From Phoebastria nigripes (lineage: Eukaryota; Chordata; Aves; Procellariiformes; Diomedeidae), in the NCBI GenBank assembly GCA_035582835.1, contig JAYKAV010002927.1, forward strand, positions 186,001-250,000: a stretch of DNA of 64,000 nt, given 5' to 3'. The notes beneath the pieces are model-generated. The model was not told the DNA's origin. It ran no database searches and saw only the letters and a program-made list of their open reading frames with translations. This document shows positions 1 through 15,772 of the stretch, piece after piece. A program made the translations under genes and the position numbers. How positions within the stretch are numbered: the first letter of the stretch is position 1; each line of letters begins with the position of its first letter.

Positions 1-3000
1 AACCACCTATTTCATTCTTCCCTCTACCAGCTTAACTCTTTACAAAAGTCATAAGCACTGAGCTTGCNTACTTGGTGCTAGTTAATTAACGTAGTGGCAA
101 TACTGGTCTTTCATAATCTGTGCTATTACCATGGTTCAGGAAGCCATGATTCTGCACTTTTTCAACTATTTGAGCTCTGCAGGTGACACACACTGCAAAA
201 CCCTGAATTATTCAATGTCTGTGTGCGTGATGTCCCCATTTGACCTTTTACTTGTTTGTAACGTTGCTAGCTTTTTAATCTTTAATCCACTATATTTCCT
301 GTGAATTCTCAGAAGACTTCATTCTACATTACACTGACAAAAAAAACTTCTCCTTGTAAAAGTTTTCATTTAGTTTCTAACAATTTATTTTACACTTTTT
401 GGAGCATGACAGAACTAGACAAGAAAGTGCCTTCAGGAAAACTCCAAGAGAACACACTTCTTATTATCCATTTTGTTCTTTTAGAAGACCCCAAATCTCA
501 CTGGTCTTTCTTAAATATAAAATAAAATAACAATACTGCAACTGTGCTGTTTATCATTCCTAAAGCTTTTTCAAAATATGTGTCTAATCACAACAGGTCC
601 TGTTCAGCACTCTTTACTCATGACTTCCATCAAAGTCACACTTCCGTGGGAACTTAGCCTGAGGAAGGAATGCAGGGTAAGCCAAGGTGATTATTGCAAT
701 GCGTTACTGGGGAAATACGAGAAAACCTAAAATTTTTTTGTCTTCACATTTAAAGGAAGTTTTAAATGTAGATTGTGCTGAGGCACTATGTTCTTAAGAA
801 AATTCCTCTGACAAGTTAGGAACAAAACATTAAAAAACAGCCTGAGCAACATTTTCAACTGAAGCACAGCAGTGTAGGTGCACTGAGAGAGAAATTTTTC
901 AGTTGAAGTAAATTTAGACTGTAGTCCACTATTTTAAAGAGTGGTAGAAATACATATCATCATGCCATACTACAGTTTATAACTCCGTCCTGTTACAGTC
1001 AATGCTTACAGATAAGAAAACTTATTCTTTATAAGCAACATAATATGCTACATGCTTGACTGAAAATGCGCTTCATTTCTATAAACAAAAGCTTCGCTCT
1101 GAAATTCACCTTCTCTATCACTCTTGCGATGGTCGTGTCATTTCCATTTTTTTATGCACCTAATTTGAATTAGGTCATTGCAATGTGTGTTTGCCACATC
1201 TAAAACATGAAAACACATTGCACACAAACTTCATTTCTGGCCATGAAGACAACCCTGCAGGGGGGATTCCAATTCCTGCTTTTGGAACAAACAGTGCCAG
1301 ACAAGCATTTTGAATCTTCTTCGTGTTATGAATTGAGCTCCATTCATTGTCTAAGCAGCGGCAACAACCAGTGGTAATAGGAAAGCAGAGGGAGAATTTA
1401 CAACAGAATATACAGTGTCAGTATCTTTGAGCGTATTGATTTATGGTGCCAAAAAATTTTCCTCCCTTCCTTCCTGACTGCTGTATGATACATGCATTAC
1501 ACTTACATGCTTAATTAAGGATACCTCAACAATCATTAAGGGAAAATGTGTTTACAAAATTCAGACAGCTGAACAAAATGCAAAATAAAACTGATATGTA
1601 AACTAGTTTCAAAGTCAGAAAATATATGGTTAATTCCTTTGCCCAATCAAGTTTTGGTTAAATGACCCAGTTTGACAGAAAAACTAGCAGTTGCTTTCTG
1701 GTTTTAGTTAGATCATTAAAACTCCATTAGGTTATTTTTAACCTTGGTACAGGATACAATCACTTCATTTATTATTTTCCTGCCATCAGGGGCTAAATTC
1801 CCACGTATATTTTCTAGACTATAGATATCACAACCAAGTATGTTACTCATTTCTCAATGTAGCTAAATCACACTGTTATATTGGTAACATTTTGTTTTGT
1901 TGACATCATGCCAACTTATGTCTATGTTTATATAAGTTATATGTACATTAGCATTTTGAAACTTGTCAGATGATTTCTGTGGAAGTAAACATATGAAACA
2001 GAATGTATTTCTGCATATAAATGACAATATTAGATGATGTTAGCTATCATGCGTCATCGTTAAGATGTTGTATGAAAATTAACAAAGCCTCAAAACTTCA
2101 TAGGCATTTGGGCAAGGACCATTGGTCCAGTCACGGACATGCACTTTGCATCACATATCCCTAGAAAGCAGCCTTATAAGGGATGTAATCAGATGTTGAG
2201 TATAGCTCCTGTTTTGAAGAACATACGGTGGTAAAGAATTTATCAGGTTTCCTAACCCAGCAACACTCCTGCAAGTACCAGAGGGGCAGGCCTCAGCTAC
2301 ACTGTCCGCTAAGAGACAGAGATCAGTACCCGTGAACAACTCCAGTGTCTGTCTGCCTAATCTGAATGAGAGTCATGGAGGGCGGAGAGGGGAATTTGCT
2401 CATTGTGTACGGCTGAACTGTTCTTTTCTTTGTAGCTGAAATAAAAACTGATCTAGAAATTTCTCACTTGAGTGGTTGAGACATATTTTCCTGGGTTGGC
2501 AGAACACAAGGCCAGTTTAAGAGATGTTCCCGCTTTTGTAATCACCGTGTAATGTCACTACACTGCTACTCACTTTGAATTAAAATAACTGTTCAGCTGT
2601 GTTAATTTATGCTGGTGGATCATTTCAGTCCATCATTCCGATCATGCGTTCCCTGTGTTCTGCTGAATGCAGAGAAAGAAACTTGCGGTAACCATTGTAC
2701 AAGTAGATCAGACACAGATTTGATTTTTCCATCTGTCTTTAGGAATGGCTGCAATTCTGTTGCCTGTCCTGAATGCTATGAAAAAATGGTTATGCATTTA
2801 CATTTATTTTTTTCTACCTTAACTGTATTTTAAGATATGGAATAACAACAAAACTCCTTAGCTATGAGTGTAGAGAATATATAAGCTAGGACCCTCAAGC
2901 ATCTTAACGTATCTGCTAGAATGCCAAACCATCCTTCACTTTACCCAAAGCATAACAGTAGGCCTCCACTTCCAGCATCAAGCTACGTGAAAGACTGGGA

Positions 3001-6000
3001 TCATGAGAGGCAGTGGAAGCAGAGTATGTCTTCTGGTGAAACTCAATGTTTTCTGGGATATAGTATGTTTCTGGAGTTCACGACTCAAGGGTCACAAACA
3101 GCCTTCTGTCATGCTTTAACATTCACAGAGTACGCTCTCAGTAATTAGNGTATCTGACATCACTGAGACGCCACCTTGAAAGATCTCTCTGATACTCTTC
3201 ATTTTGTATGACTATTTGTACACAAATGCACAAAGAAAAGGCTTTTTTTCCTACTTTTAATTAAGGTTTTTAATTCTGTCTATAGCTGCAGTTTTCTTAG
3301 ATTATAAAACCTCTAACCGAATTNCACTGATGCTATTCATGCTGTCAGAACAGGAGTGGATGAACTTCATGAGATAAAAACAGACATGACGATAAATCTA
3401 TCCAGCTGCCACAGTGTACGTCTTATAAATACGTGGATGGTATCTGTTCATCACCTTTATTTTATAAGCAGGTAGAGAAAACCAGAACTAAGAGAACATC
3501 ACTCAGCTGAGATTAAACCCTTTAGATTTATCTTAATTATGAAAATTTGACAGATACTATCTGACAGTAAGTGCAAGTAAGACTGGAAATGCAAGTGATG
3601 GACTTCTCTGAATGAAGACTCAGACTTTCATCTGGCATCTTTCAAAGTCCAACGGCCAAATTTTGCATTACTGCTTCACATGCATTTCTATTACCTGTAG
3701 GAATATGAAATAGTTAGAAAATGGGAAGGCGAACAGATTCAGATTCTGTTCTTTTTCATTCCTATTTCATTCTAAATAATGGCAGACTTCAATAAATACC
3801 AAGCCTAAATATTTGTGGGGAAAAAGTAAATTTTATTTAATATATTCAGCAAGATTTGAGTGTGATTTATGGTTATCACATCTCAAAATTCTGTACCCTT
3901 TTTTTGGAATGGAGTTTATCATAGGTTCTTCAAGCCATAAAATTAAAACTCATCCTTACTTTCTTTGTCAGATGATTTTTTTCCCCACTCTGTTCACCAA
4001 AGAAGCCCCAGCTGCCTCTGCCTAGTGCAAAAGGTTGTTATATAGCTCATACCTTTCACAGTTCTTTGGTCTTTGTTCTCAAATTAGAAATAAGTAACAT
4101 ATTCAAATTTTTTATACTTCAGTTATTTTTTACATACTAAATAACTTGCTACCATTTGTATTTTTACACCATTGTCTATAGTTTAAAGACAGAAAATGGT
4201 CTTTAATGTCCATGAGTTGTCAAATCAGCATTTGTTTTCTTTTTAATTATTTTTGTTACAGCAGAAGGAATGAAGAACCCTGGCATACAAATACATAAAT
4301 TAGTATGTAAGCTTGGAGTATTTTAGAAAAGTATCAGAAATATTTGCAGAAACTGCTTTTGCATTTTACTAAACTTAGGCTACTCAATTGCCTAGATAAT
4401 CTATAAAATATTTAATNGGATTTATTTCTTACAGCTCTCTATTTTGACTGATGTAAAAGGAAAACTATACCACATAAAATCCTTATCACGAGTATGAATT
4501 AGAGTTAAGAGAATTAGAAGAGTTAAGAAGCTTCTTGCCAGATAGCAAAATGTTGGTACATTTGATCCTGTTAGGAAGGTGAGAGAAATGCATATAATTA
4601 ACCATGACTGAACTCATTAATGTTATAATCTTTTAAAGCTTAAAAATTTGAGAAAAATATGTTTGATTGGAATCTTATATTGACCAATGAAGCCAAGCAA
4701 AGTGTTTAGCAAAAGCCTCTTCCCGATGATAAATTGGAGTAATCATGAAATGCAGGTACACTTTTAAAGTAATTTCATTGCTAAAAAAAGTTACTATTGC
4801 TGAGCAGTTGATTTGCATGAGAAATTCCAGCTCTAAGGAAAAAAACTAACAACACGANGTAACAACAACAAAATAACACAGATGAGACAACAATACTCTT
4901 TCTTCCATGTTATTCTGAGATAAATTAGGCCTAGTCAGCAACGTGCCTCAGCACATGGTTGACCTCACCTAGCTTTCATTGTAGTGAAACCAATACGCCC
5001 TTTTACTGTGCTTTTACCTCAGGACAGCTTCTGTATATAAGTTAATTCAAGCGAGAAACATTTAGCAACAAAGAGGCGGCCTTTGATTTGGCTTCTAGAT
5101 GGTTGTGTCAAAGGGCTTGTACTCAGAAACAGATTCACATTCTCTAGCTTACCCCTTATCAGAATCCATTTGTATGGCATTTAAGGATAGTACAATTTTA
5201 AACAGGCTCTTTCTAGTCCAAACCAGGTTAGCCTAATCATTATTCAAACAAAACTTTAAAGAATACAGAACTGCAGGATTCTCCAAGTTCTTGCTTTGTA
5301 GGCATTTAGATGCAGAGCGCTATAATATGGAAATGAGGGATTACAGAATGTAAGTGAAGCAGCTTCCACTGTAACAGAGACCTTCAAACTTTGTAAACTT
5401 CATTTATTTAGCTGGGTAGAACTTCAGAAAGTATGTAACAACAACAGGTAAGGGCAAGAAGTTGTTAGTATGATATGTTAACTCCTAGTCCAAATCTCCT
5501 AAAACAGATTTCAATCCAGTTTTTCATCCTATTTTTTTCCAGACAAGGGTAAAGCTGAATATAATGTGTTATTAGTACAGCTGTATGAACAAGAAGTAAA
5601 ACTAGTCATATTTCCAAAGCTTATAACCTTTTCTTTCCAGGGAGATAAAGTCTGTTTTGAATGTCTGAATCAGAAAACAAAGATATCTTACCCATTCTCC
5701 AGTTAGCATTACTTCTTCCAAGTCAAACCAAAACAGATCCTCAGTGAAATCCATCATCTAATGGTGCATCATTTACACTATACAGTTAATTGAGAAGATT
5801 CTCTTTAGGCATAGTGAATCAGTACATATATAATCCAGTTTCAGATCCTTTCTAGGTTTTGCTCTTGATTTCCCTCTAATTAATGGGTCCCACCTGCTGG
5901 GAAAATTCTCCTACTACCTAATACCAACACCCATCAACCAATGTTCCTCTCTTTAAGAGGTTCCATCACACGCTGCCAGGCTGGGTTTACAGGGTTTTAT

Positions 6001-9000
6001 TAACCGTTGTACAACATTAAAAAAAAAAAAATTCCTTAAAAGAGGAAGTTTTAAACATGTTTTATTTGGGGAGATTTTTTTTTTAAACGACATTCCTATA
6101 CAGTACATACTCTGAGTTCTCTGGAGTGGTTCATTATATTCATTTTGCTAAAAAGGCAGTTTTTCTTAAACTGTGAATTGTTGAAGGATAATTAAAGAAA
6201 ATTGTTTCAACTTAATAAAATCTTTTTGCTGACCACCTAAGAATACTCAGTTTTCTGAAGTCACATAGTTCCTTTAAATAATGGATAAGAAGTAAGGTTA
6301 GTCCCTACTATGCGGAACAAGTGGTCGATAATTTGCAATAATAATTACTCTGAAAATTTTTTCAAAAAGCTTGTGGTGTCCTTGATATGGAAATATAGCT
6401 AATGGAGACTGAAGATTATTAAGCCACAACATCTGTTCTAAANGTAGTCAAACTATTACCATTTTCCAAATGGTGAGTTCCTATGCCATCTGAACTAAGA
6501 AAATCTATAAATGTATTTACCAGACTGTAGGGATTTACACTGCTCCAAATAAACTGTCACTAGTGAATAGGTTGGTTAACATTCATGATAAAAAAATTTT
6601 TTTTTTTTTTCAACAAATTTTGGGATGAGACTGAACAGATAGTGCTACAAATGAATGTTGCTCTATGTTTATCTACAGCATTGCAGATAAACAGATAGCT
6701 GGTCAGTACAAGTTTCTTCTTGCATCCCACTGTCTGATTCAAGCGTGTCCTTACATTTAGGCCTCCAAAGCAAAAAGGGACGCAGGACAGTGTACAGCAA
6801 GGTACTTCTTCAGGAATGCAACACAGAAGTTCTCTTCAAAAACAGATCAAGAAATCTCATCTTATATTTAAAACTCTCTCATCATCCACAGTATCTAAAT
6901 CTTGCTCTCACGTTTTTCCAGTATATATAATAATGGGCAACGTCTTGAGTGAATCCTTGCTCTTTTTTGCTTGAGCAACATTTTATTTTAGTTAAGATTT
7001 CCCACAAAATGTTCATTAGATCCTGCCTGTGCTTTCTTGGGATCACGGGTGAGGGTGACCAGCAGAATTTAGCAACACATTAATCATGTCTCTGTACTGT
7101 TCTAATGTATATACATTGTAACTTCTACTGCTAAAATGGAAGACAACTTTTTTTCCTTCCCTTCCACTGCTTCCTAGTAATCTCCCTTTCATGAAAAGAG
7201 CGTTCAGATCNTCATTCCTATGCTGACAATTCCCTCCCTCTACAAGTAGCAAGGTAATTGATCCATCACACCTCACTTGGATCAATCCAGTGTCCTAGTC
7301 CTATCAAACCAGAGAGGTCTTGTTTAAACTTAGATTCATCCAGTCTTAATTTAACCCAGCGGTAAGAAAGAAACCCCAGTAAATAGATGTAAGTAGCAGT
7401 GGATTAACAAAGAGAAGCCTTGATTTTAATGGCTCTAAGTATAGGCCTTCTTTACTCTTGAATGTTTAAATTCTTCTAATTATTTAAACTTTTTTTCCTG
7501 TAGACATCTGTAAACAACCAGTGAAATAAATGTATGTGTACACACATCCCTCTGATTACTCAAAAACAAAGCAATTTCTGCTTCAAATTTGAGATTGAAA
7601 CTACAGTTNAATTTAATGTAATGCTAAGTTTAGCTTAATGTAATGCTTCTTTATACAGACGCACACAGAATTATCTGATTTGATACAATGTCATAAATGG
7701 TATAGTTCTCAGTGTACTCCATACCAGTTTGGCATGTGGCTAAAAAGATGGATCTCTAAACTGTACAGAACACTGAAAAATTAAGTACTTTAAAAGCAAT
7801 CAATGTATTAGATAAAAGAGTGACAGTAACAGAGTAATCTGTAACTCCAGCCATTTCAATGACACTTGCATTCAGAGTTAACCTCCCTGTTTCATATTGG
7901 CTACCTTCTTAATGACAACCCGGAATGAAAACCAAATAAATGGAGTTTTGTAAAGCTTTGTGCGCTGACCTTAATCTGCTTCTGCAGAAGTCAGTGGTTA
8001 CCCTTCTGTACTGAAAGCGGAGTCAGCCTGCATAGTTTTGAAAAGCCCATCTTAAGCATGCACAGAAGTAAGAATTTCTGAAGAACACGAATGACCTCAT
8101 ACTCTACAAGTGACGCTCAGCATCTTCAACTCCTGAGCAAATGCAATCTCCTCTGAACTCACTGTAAAATATGAGTACTCATTCACTACGATAATCAAGT
8201 TCCAGTGCTTTGATTCACTAAAAGCAGGTAATAAGAGTGAGCTAAAAGCAGATAATGACCCTTGATCCGGAACTTCAACAATTTACTAAAATACTTCCAT
8301 TACTGTATCTTCACTTTTTGTTTGTTGTTCAGTATTTGATCAGATCATGCAAAGATGCTTGGTTTCATATAAAACTCCAAACACATAATTTCCTATAAAG
8401 CAATAGCAACCTTTTGCCACTGAACAAAGAAATAAAATATAAGATATCAAAGCACAGTGAAGGACAGACAATTCTAAAATTGTAGCCTATAAAATTTTGT
8501 AGCTAAATTAATACAGCAAGATAGGATGGAAGAAACTGGTAGCAGAGATTACCACACTGATTTCGAGGCATGAGAAGAAACACACACACACAAAATAATC
8601 TAGAGAAGGGCACTGGGGGAAAAAGAGATATCCCTATAACTATCGAATAACAAAAGAAAAGTGTACATAATTAAAATGAACCCCCATTAATATAATTTTC
8701 CAAAAGATCTTTTCTTTTTTTGTATTAAATTTCAACTCATACATCAAAGTGAGTGAGAACTCAACTGATTGGTTTGCTGCTAAAGAGCTGCAGATTGTTT
8801 CTGAATGAAGAAAATTGTGTGGGACTGCATTGCATTTTTAAAGGTTAGCAAGACACCTTATGCTCTGATATTGTTCTCATTTCATAGGGCTTTTTCTCTT
8901 GAGGTTTCATTCCCTTGTAGTTTTCTTACAGTGCAAAGCTGTGAACAAATATGCAATACAATGTATAGTATCGCAAAGATGTCTTTATAGAGTATCATTC

Positions 9001-12000
9001 TACTTCTTCGTTATTAACGCTTTTTTCTTGGCCTTTTATTCATACAATAAAAGCATGTTATTTCTCCAAACTAGAAGAAAGCAAATGAGACGAAGCATCA
9101 AATAATAACTGTACCTTTGATTTTCCATTAAAATAAATTCAAGATGTGGCCTTGAAGAAATAAAAATTAGCCAAATAATCAGTAATAATAGAAGTTCTTT
9201 TTTAAGGTTTACCAAAATGCAGCCATCAGAAGTAATTTTTTTGTCAAATTATCTTAATAAAAACTAAGTTGGTTTTTTCCTACTCCTTAAATCTCGCATG
9301 TGAGTATCAGGACTACTCAGGAAGGTTCAGGTTTGAAACCTCTCCAGTCTGAAAACATATCACAGTGTAAGAGCAGCTTTACCATACCATTCTAACACAT
9401 GTAAACCCTGACATGACGGGAGCTGCACTTATGCTGAAAATATAGTTCAGCTGTCAGATGCTAATTAGACTTTTAAATCCTTCTGGATATCACAATAAAT
9501 GTGTTAATTAATATCACATGGGATGGCAGTTTATGAGATTTGGGATGTCTATCTCTGGCAACAGTAAAAGAGCAATAGACTATTTTGATAAAAGGCAGAA
9601 TTGTATTACAGTGGAGTTTAATTTCAGCTTTCCCACATCATAAGGTTCTTTTCACCCCTCACAGTACTCCTTTCCAAAGGAATGATAAAGTAAAAACTGC
9701 TTAACACACATCAAAACTCCTGGACTTTACCAAAAGCTGTGCAAAGCAACAAGTTTCTTCTGCTTCAAAAATTTCTGTGACATTTTAGGAGTTTCTGCAT
9801 TTAATTTGGATAAAATCCTCCCTCTCAAAGCATCCACTTCCCATCTTCCTATCACCCTACTTCCAACTTCTGCTCCTACACTACTACATAAAGTTGTAAC
9901 TGTGCTGCTCTGTCTTCCAAAGGTTTCTGGGAAGAGGAAATAGGCAACTGAATACAATGTTCTCCATTTACGTCCCATCTCAGAATTATTTTACTGACAA
10001 ATTATCATTCTTAGTCCAGTTTTTCCAAAAGCAGTCCTGGTGGCACAATCCAAAAGGAAAATGAACTCTTTAAAACCATTAACTCAATTTAGGCTTTGAT
10101 AGTAGTACTTATATGGCAAAATATCTAGTGTTTTCTGAAAACAAGTTCTGTATTGGACTGCTTCTCCCAAAATGTTTTGCTGCAAGTTACGAAGTAGCAG
10201 TATAGGAATACAGCTCAGGAAGACCCTGACTGACTTCTCTTACCACATGACATTAACCTTATCTTGTAATGATGTGTTGCCAAAGAGACTTACTAAACTG
10301 ACCAATGCTTCATTGACTGAGCTCAGTAGTGACTACTGTCAGAAACCAAAGTGAATGGCATTTTCTCCAAAGGTTAGATGCTATCAAAGGAAACAAAAAC
10401 ATGCATGTTGATACCTGTGAACTTTGCAAACAAGAAAGTGACTACACTACCCACACTGCCTGAAGACAACATTTCTCACTTTCTCCTCAGGCATGGTTTT
10501 TGGATTACTGGAATGTACCAGGATCCACTGCAGGTTGTCTGCTGGCAATATGGAGCCATGTGCTGATATACTAAATACATGTTCTCCAAAATCCTTGTTC
10601 TTTTTTTCTTTGTAAATATACTGGTAATAAATTATATGTCCAAATAAACAAGCAGGACGAAGCACTTGAATCTTTATCAGCTTATGGCAAAGAGTAAAGG
10701 AGGTGAATCAGACTGATGGAAATACACATACAAAAATTATGTAATGAAGAGAAATTACTTCAAAGGTAAGAAATATGATCACTACAACATAGCATATAAA
10801 AATGTTTATTCTACAAAAATAAGGGAAAGTATCAGAGAATTTCATTTCTCTTTACACAGTAAAGTTTACTAATATTTCAAACAACTTCTAACAACATACA
10901 TGGAATAAGCACCCTAACATTAGAGTCAATGGAGGTGAAAATATCTGAGTACAAGACTTCTACTCACTTGGAAAACTCCTCTCTGCATTATCTATCATTT
11001 AATTACCTCAGCTCTTTCTAACTGAGAGTACATATGCCTATAGTACTGAAGGTCATAGCTTCAAAATGTTCCCAGCTTTGTGAGCCCTAGTTTTAAAAAT
11101 TATTTTTGTATTAGATTTCAGAAATCATCTTATTCAGCTTTAACTATCTAAAAGCTAAGTGTTCATATAGTTTCCTCCTACAGTACGTAGAGGAAAGATA
11201 GTTACAGAGGGTGACTCATTCCAGATAGGTATTTATTCCATGTTAGGTATTTGAGACAGCTATAGCACATGATTCTCTAGGTATGTCTCTCTTCCTTCAC
11301 CTCCTACAGAAGAAATGAATTCCAACTTAAATCCTTCATAAAAAAATATTTCTGCTACCTTTATAGGAAAACGGAAACTATTATCACTTGGAAGAAATTA
11401 CCATAAGATTCTGATGTCTGTCTTCATCAGGCATTACATAATATGAAGTGAATAATAAGGCTGTATGTCCTCTGCCTATCCTCCCTCCCTAAGCTTGTGC
11501 TTCAGCCCACTGACAGTTGAGTATCTAGGCCTGATCCAGTATGTCAGCTAATCTGTTCTAAATTTGCAAAAGAGAATTAAGGAACCCAGAGATAGTAAAA
11601 AGAAAAGTAAAACATTATCTCATCACTTTTCAGCACTTCTCCTACTAAACTGTGTACAAAATGTTCACTTGTATCAGTCTAAGGGATTCAGTATGATATT
11701 CAGTATTGCCTCAGTGAGTTCATACCTACACCTGAATATGGTCCATGTACTTTACAAAAACACCANGGTGTACAACCAATGCAGTCATGAATTAGAACTC
11801 TGTCCTTCATTAAGAAAACCCCATTCATCCTCAACAACACTCCAAACGGCAGGGCTATGAAATTCCGTTTTCTTTGATTTTCTCTGTCATTTACTTAGTA
11901 AAGAAGGGGTGTTCCATTTCCATCCATCTGTTTTTGGATATCCTCTCAAAATTTTATTACAATATGTCCTATTGTATGATTCACCTTTCCTTCTCACTAT

Positions 12001-12079
12001 CCTCTTCTGAGTACAGCTGGTGCAGTGCTGACCTGTGAGGTTTTGCAGTTTGCATTTGTCTCTGTAATTCAACGGTTAT

Positions 12080-12118
12080 TGGTTGATCCAGCTGTAACCA
12101 TTTAAGCTGGATCAACCA
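12080..12118. repeat. Perfect 14-bp hairpin, 11-nt loop
   Basis: TGGTTGATCCAGCT (12080-12093) pairs perfectly with AGCTGGATCAACCA (12105-12118) around an 11-nt loop. It is in intronic sequence. It may be the end of a small degraded palindromic element or chance; no flanking duplication was seen. Confidence 0.85.
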
Positions 12119-12284
12119 GTCTCTCTCTTTCAAAAACAAAATTGCTATTAAGCTTTTCTGACCTTTTTTCTTTTTCTTCCAATCTCCAGCCCCAGTATGG
12201 CTAAGGCAAAAACAATTACAAAAAAGAAAATCCATACAAAGCCTACAACCACACACAAGTCATGGAACAGAAACAGCGTAAGAC

Positions 12285-12311
12285 AATCTTCCACAATCCC
12301 TGTGGAAGATT
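12285..12311. repeat. Perfect 11-bp hairpin, 5-nt loop
   Basis: AATCTTCCACA (12285-12295) pairs with TGTGGAAGATT (12301-12311) around ATCCC. It lies 167 bp from the hairpin at 12080-12118. The stem is too short for a microRNA precursor and no T-run that would act as a Pol III terminator adjoins it. Confidence 0.85.
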
Positions 12312-15300
12312 ACAATACATTCACTTGTGAATTCCCATCACATAACATTTTTTTGACCAGTAGAGGAACATCCTGTTCCAGCTCTTCACTCCCTGTCCTG
12401 AGTAACACTCTTAACAGAGTCAGTATCAGATGTGTTGTACTGCCAGATAAAACCAGAAATAAACAGAAACCAGTTAAACAATTAACAACAGACTAATAAC
12501 CCTCTTTTATCTTCAAAAAAAATGATGACAGTCGTGAACTATTATATGAAATTAGTATATGGCAACTTTTGGTTCATGGTACCCAATCTGATTTCTTCAC
12601 TCATGGAATCTAGTACTTCTGAGGTGTATAAATTAAAAGTGACTAGTCAGATATTATTTCCTCTGGAAATAATTTACAAAATAAATAGTTACATTGAAAC
12701 CAGTCCAACTACTACAGAACTCCTTTGGAATAACCGGTTATACAGATTTACCCATAAGGTTGTGACATCCATTGGTAAATTCTGATTTATTAATAGAATA
12801 TCCTGTATTTGAATATGAAAGAACTGAGTCTAATTTTTAAATTATTTTTTGGATCAGATGAGAAGCGACTGAATTCAAGCTTCACATTTCAGCACACAGA
12901 GTACTAAACTAAATACCTCCATTAAATATGGATCTACATTCTTGACTTGCAGTCTTTAAACCTGCCTGATGGAAAATAAAGACTAAGTGGCATTTTTCAT
13001 CAGGATTTTATCTTGATAAAAAGTCCTTTTTGCAGATATATTTGATATTCATTATGTTCCCGTAACAGCCCCTGCATCTCAAATGTTATCAAACCCTGGC
13101 AGAATCTTTTCATCTTAATAATACAAAAGTAGACTTTGTGTTCTCAACCCTATTTTGTTCAGATTATTGATAGGAAAGGTTTGATTGACATAGGGAAAGG
13201 AAAAACAGTTCTGAGTAAATCTGAAAGTTTTTATTTGGGCTGGTTTCACACAGAGAAAAGGTTATCTATCTGTTATGACATACGTCAGACTTTTTCTGCC
13301 ATTATTTTTCATATAGACCATTGGACTATTATTTTCAGGAATCAGTGTAGGTGGCCTTCAATTAAGTTCTGCATTTGTGGCTTTGATGAATACCTTCAGT
13401 TTATCAAGCAGCCAGATTCTGTCTTTCACTTCATTTTCAAAGGGGACAACAGTGAATAAGTTATTCAGCCCCCCCAAAACAAAACTGACATGTGTCTGAC
13501 ATTCCCCAAACTAACTACAAGGGATTTCATCAAAACACTAAAACAGCAGTTGCCTTCTACTGTTTTTGATTTTATTTCCATGTGATTTCCACTCTAATTA
13601 TACCTAACTTTTGGAAGGTAATGATTCATCAGTTCCTATAAAAATTTCCCATGCTCTGTCAACANTTTTTTTTCCTGTTACAGAATGGATAAATGTCCAT
13701 CAGTTGCACCTACTGAAAAATTTGTAATTACTGTACTACAGTATTTCCCTGTATTACTGCAAACTATGCTCTGGGTTTGTGTATTGCTCAAAAATAACTC
13801 CAGTATAAACACATATAATGTACACTAAAGACAAGTATCACTCTTAAGTAATAAACAATCAATAATCGGATAAAGTTTCTGTTACAGCTAATGTTTATAT
13901 TTTGGACTTTATATTCATATAATATTCAAAATAGTTCACTGCTCTCTCAATACAGTTTTCCCTTTCTTTGTTCCAAAATGTTAATTTTGAATCATTTAAA
14001 TGCAGGATTGAAAACCACAGAAGTAAGTTTTAAAGAATGCAGTTTTATGAATGAAATTCAATTTGAATTATATTTAAATGGAAAATTTAACAAAATATAC
14101 CCTGTAAGTATTGGCAGGAAATATATTTCAGGGTTTTTGAGGGCAACATTTTACTCTTTCATCAGAAGTTTTGAACAGTAATTTTGGAGTTTCAATGAAA
14201 AGAAATAGGAGAAAAATAGCATATTAAAAAGAAACAATAATTTTTGCTTAATGTTAATTTCATTAAGTGACAAGAGATATCTGAAAAACATTGAGTTAGA
14301 GACAGCCATTCAACTGCAGAAACATCAAAAATTATCTACAGTCATAAAAAAGGCATCAACAACGTGAATTATATCCTGAAAAAAAATCACAAAAAATATT
14401 TGGTTTAGTCAGCTTTATATTTTTTCCTATTTCAGTATAAATTAAATGTCTAATATAATTTTTAAATTTAATACTTTTCCCCCCTTTTTAAATATAAATA
14501 TGCTTATTCCTAAAGGGACTTCATACCACACAGGGAAGAGTTTTAACATAGAACATACTAACTTTCTTTGAAGTATTCTCTACTTCACCGCTGAGAAAGA
14601 ACAAACCCTTAAAACTTTCAATGTGTAAAAATGGATTGTGCATGTTGATTCTGTTTGTGGTACATGTACAGATTTCACTCAAGTAGTGAATGCCCCCTGA
14701 AAATAAAGCTCCAAAGGGGCTTTGCTTCTTCCATGATAAAATTTTAGATTCTCCCATCTATCTCAAGAAGAATGATGTTCTTCATGAGTAAGATTATTGC
14801 AGTTCATTCTGTGAAATTCCACGGTTATCATATCCTCATGTGAATTTAATAAAGCTTAGCCTTAGCTGCTCTTGAACAGCAGCCAAGCATTTGATTTGTT
14901 CTATTTCATTTTATTCATTTATATGCATCTTGCTACCATCTGGAATCATAAAAACAAACAGTTCAAGCAGTTAATGTGTTAAAAAGGGGCAATGAAATAA
15001 TGAAACATTCTCTTCCAACTCCCCCCCACCCCCCTGACATTTACTCTGTTTCTTTCATATCCATTTCAGAACTCATGTTGCTATTTCCTAATTCCAAAAA
15101 GACTTTCTGTAAGAGGATTGTCAGGACAGATGTTGGAACCCTTATACAACTGAGCACGTGCTGTCTTACCCACGTTCAGTGTTTCAAAGCCAAAATACTG
15201 TAACTAATAAATCATGCTTAGTAGCTGAAAGCGAACAGATAATTGCACCATTGTATACTTTGTATACAGAAAACATCAAAAGAATATTTTTCCCTCCAAT

Positions 15301-15772
15301 TACATTTTTCTTTTTTAATTGCTATTGACAGCATTATTCTGTCATTTCTATTTGCTTTTAATATCCAACCTTCATGATAAGTTTCCAAAAAGGTTTGATG
15401 TACTCATTACTTTGTGAGTAAAACAATCACGACGAAACAACTTATCGGTGTTTTCACTAGTAGAACTAGATGGAATCCAAATGAAAACTCACAACATATT
15501 TATAAAATAAAGATGATTACAAAAGTTGATGAGCCATACAAGTGAGCAGAAAACAGTCTTATTCTGGGCTTTACCCTGAAAATGCATATGAATAGATATA
15601 TTTAAAATATTTACATCTACAAGTAAACTGAATTCATTTGGATATTTATGCATGTAAGTAGTGGATCCATAAAAACAATTAAGATTCTGATTTCCACTGA
15701 GACACCTACATATACTTGAGGATCCAGAAATATTAAACATTTGTACTGACATAGGAATGTATTAATCTCAGA

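Noticed and set aside
13136..13459. 107-codon plus-strand ORF
   Set aside because: No recognisable domain, no conserved motif, AT-driven composition and no splice or promoter context; it lies in the gene's intron.
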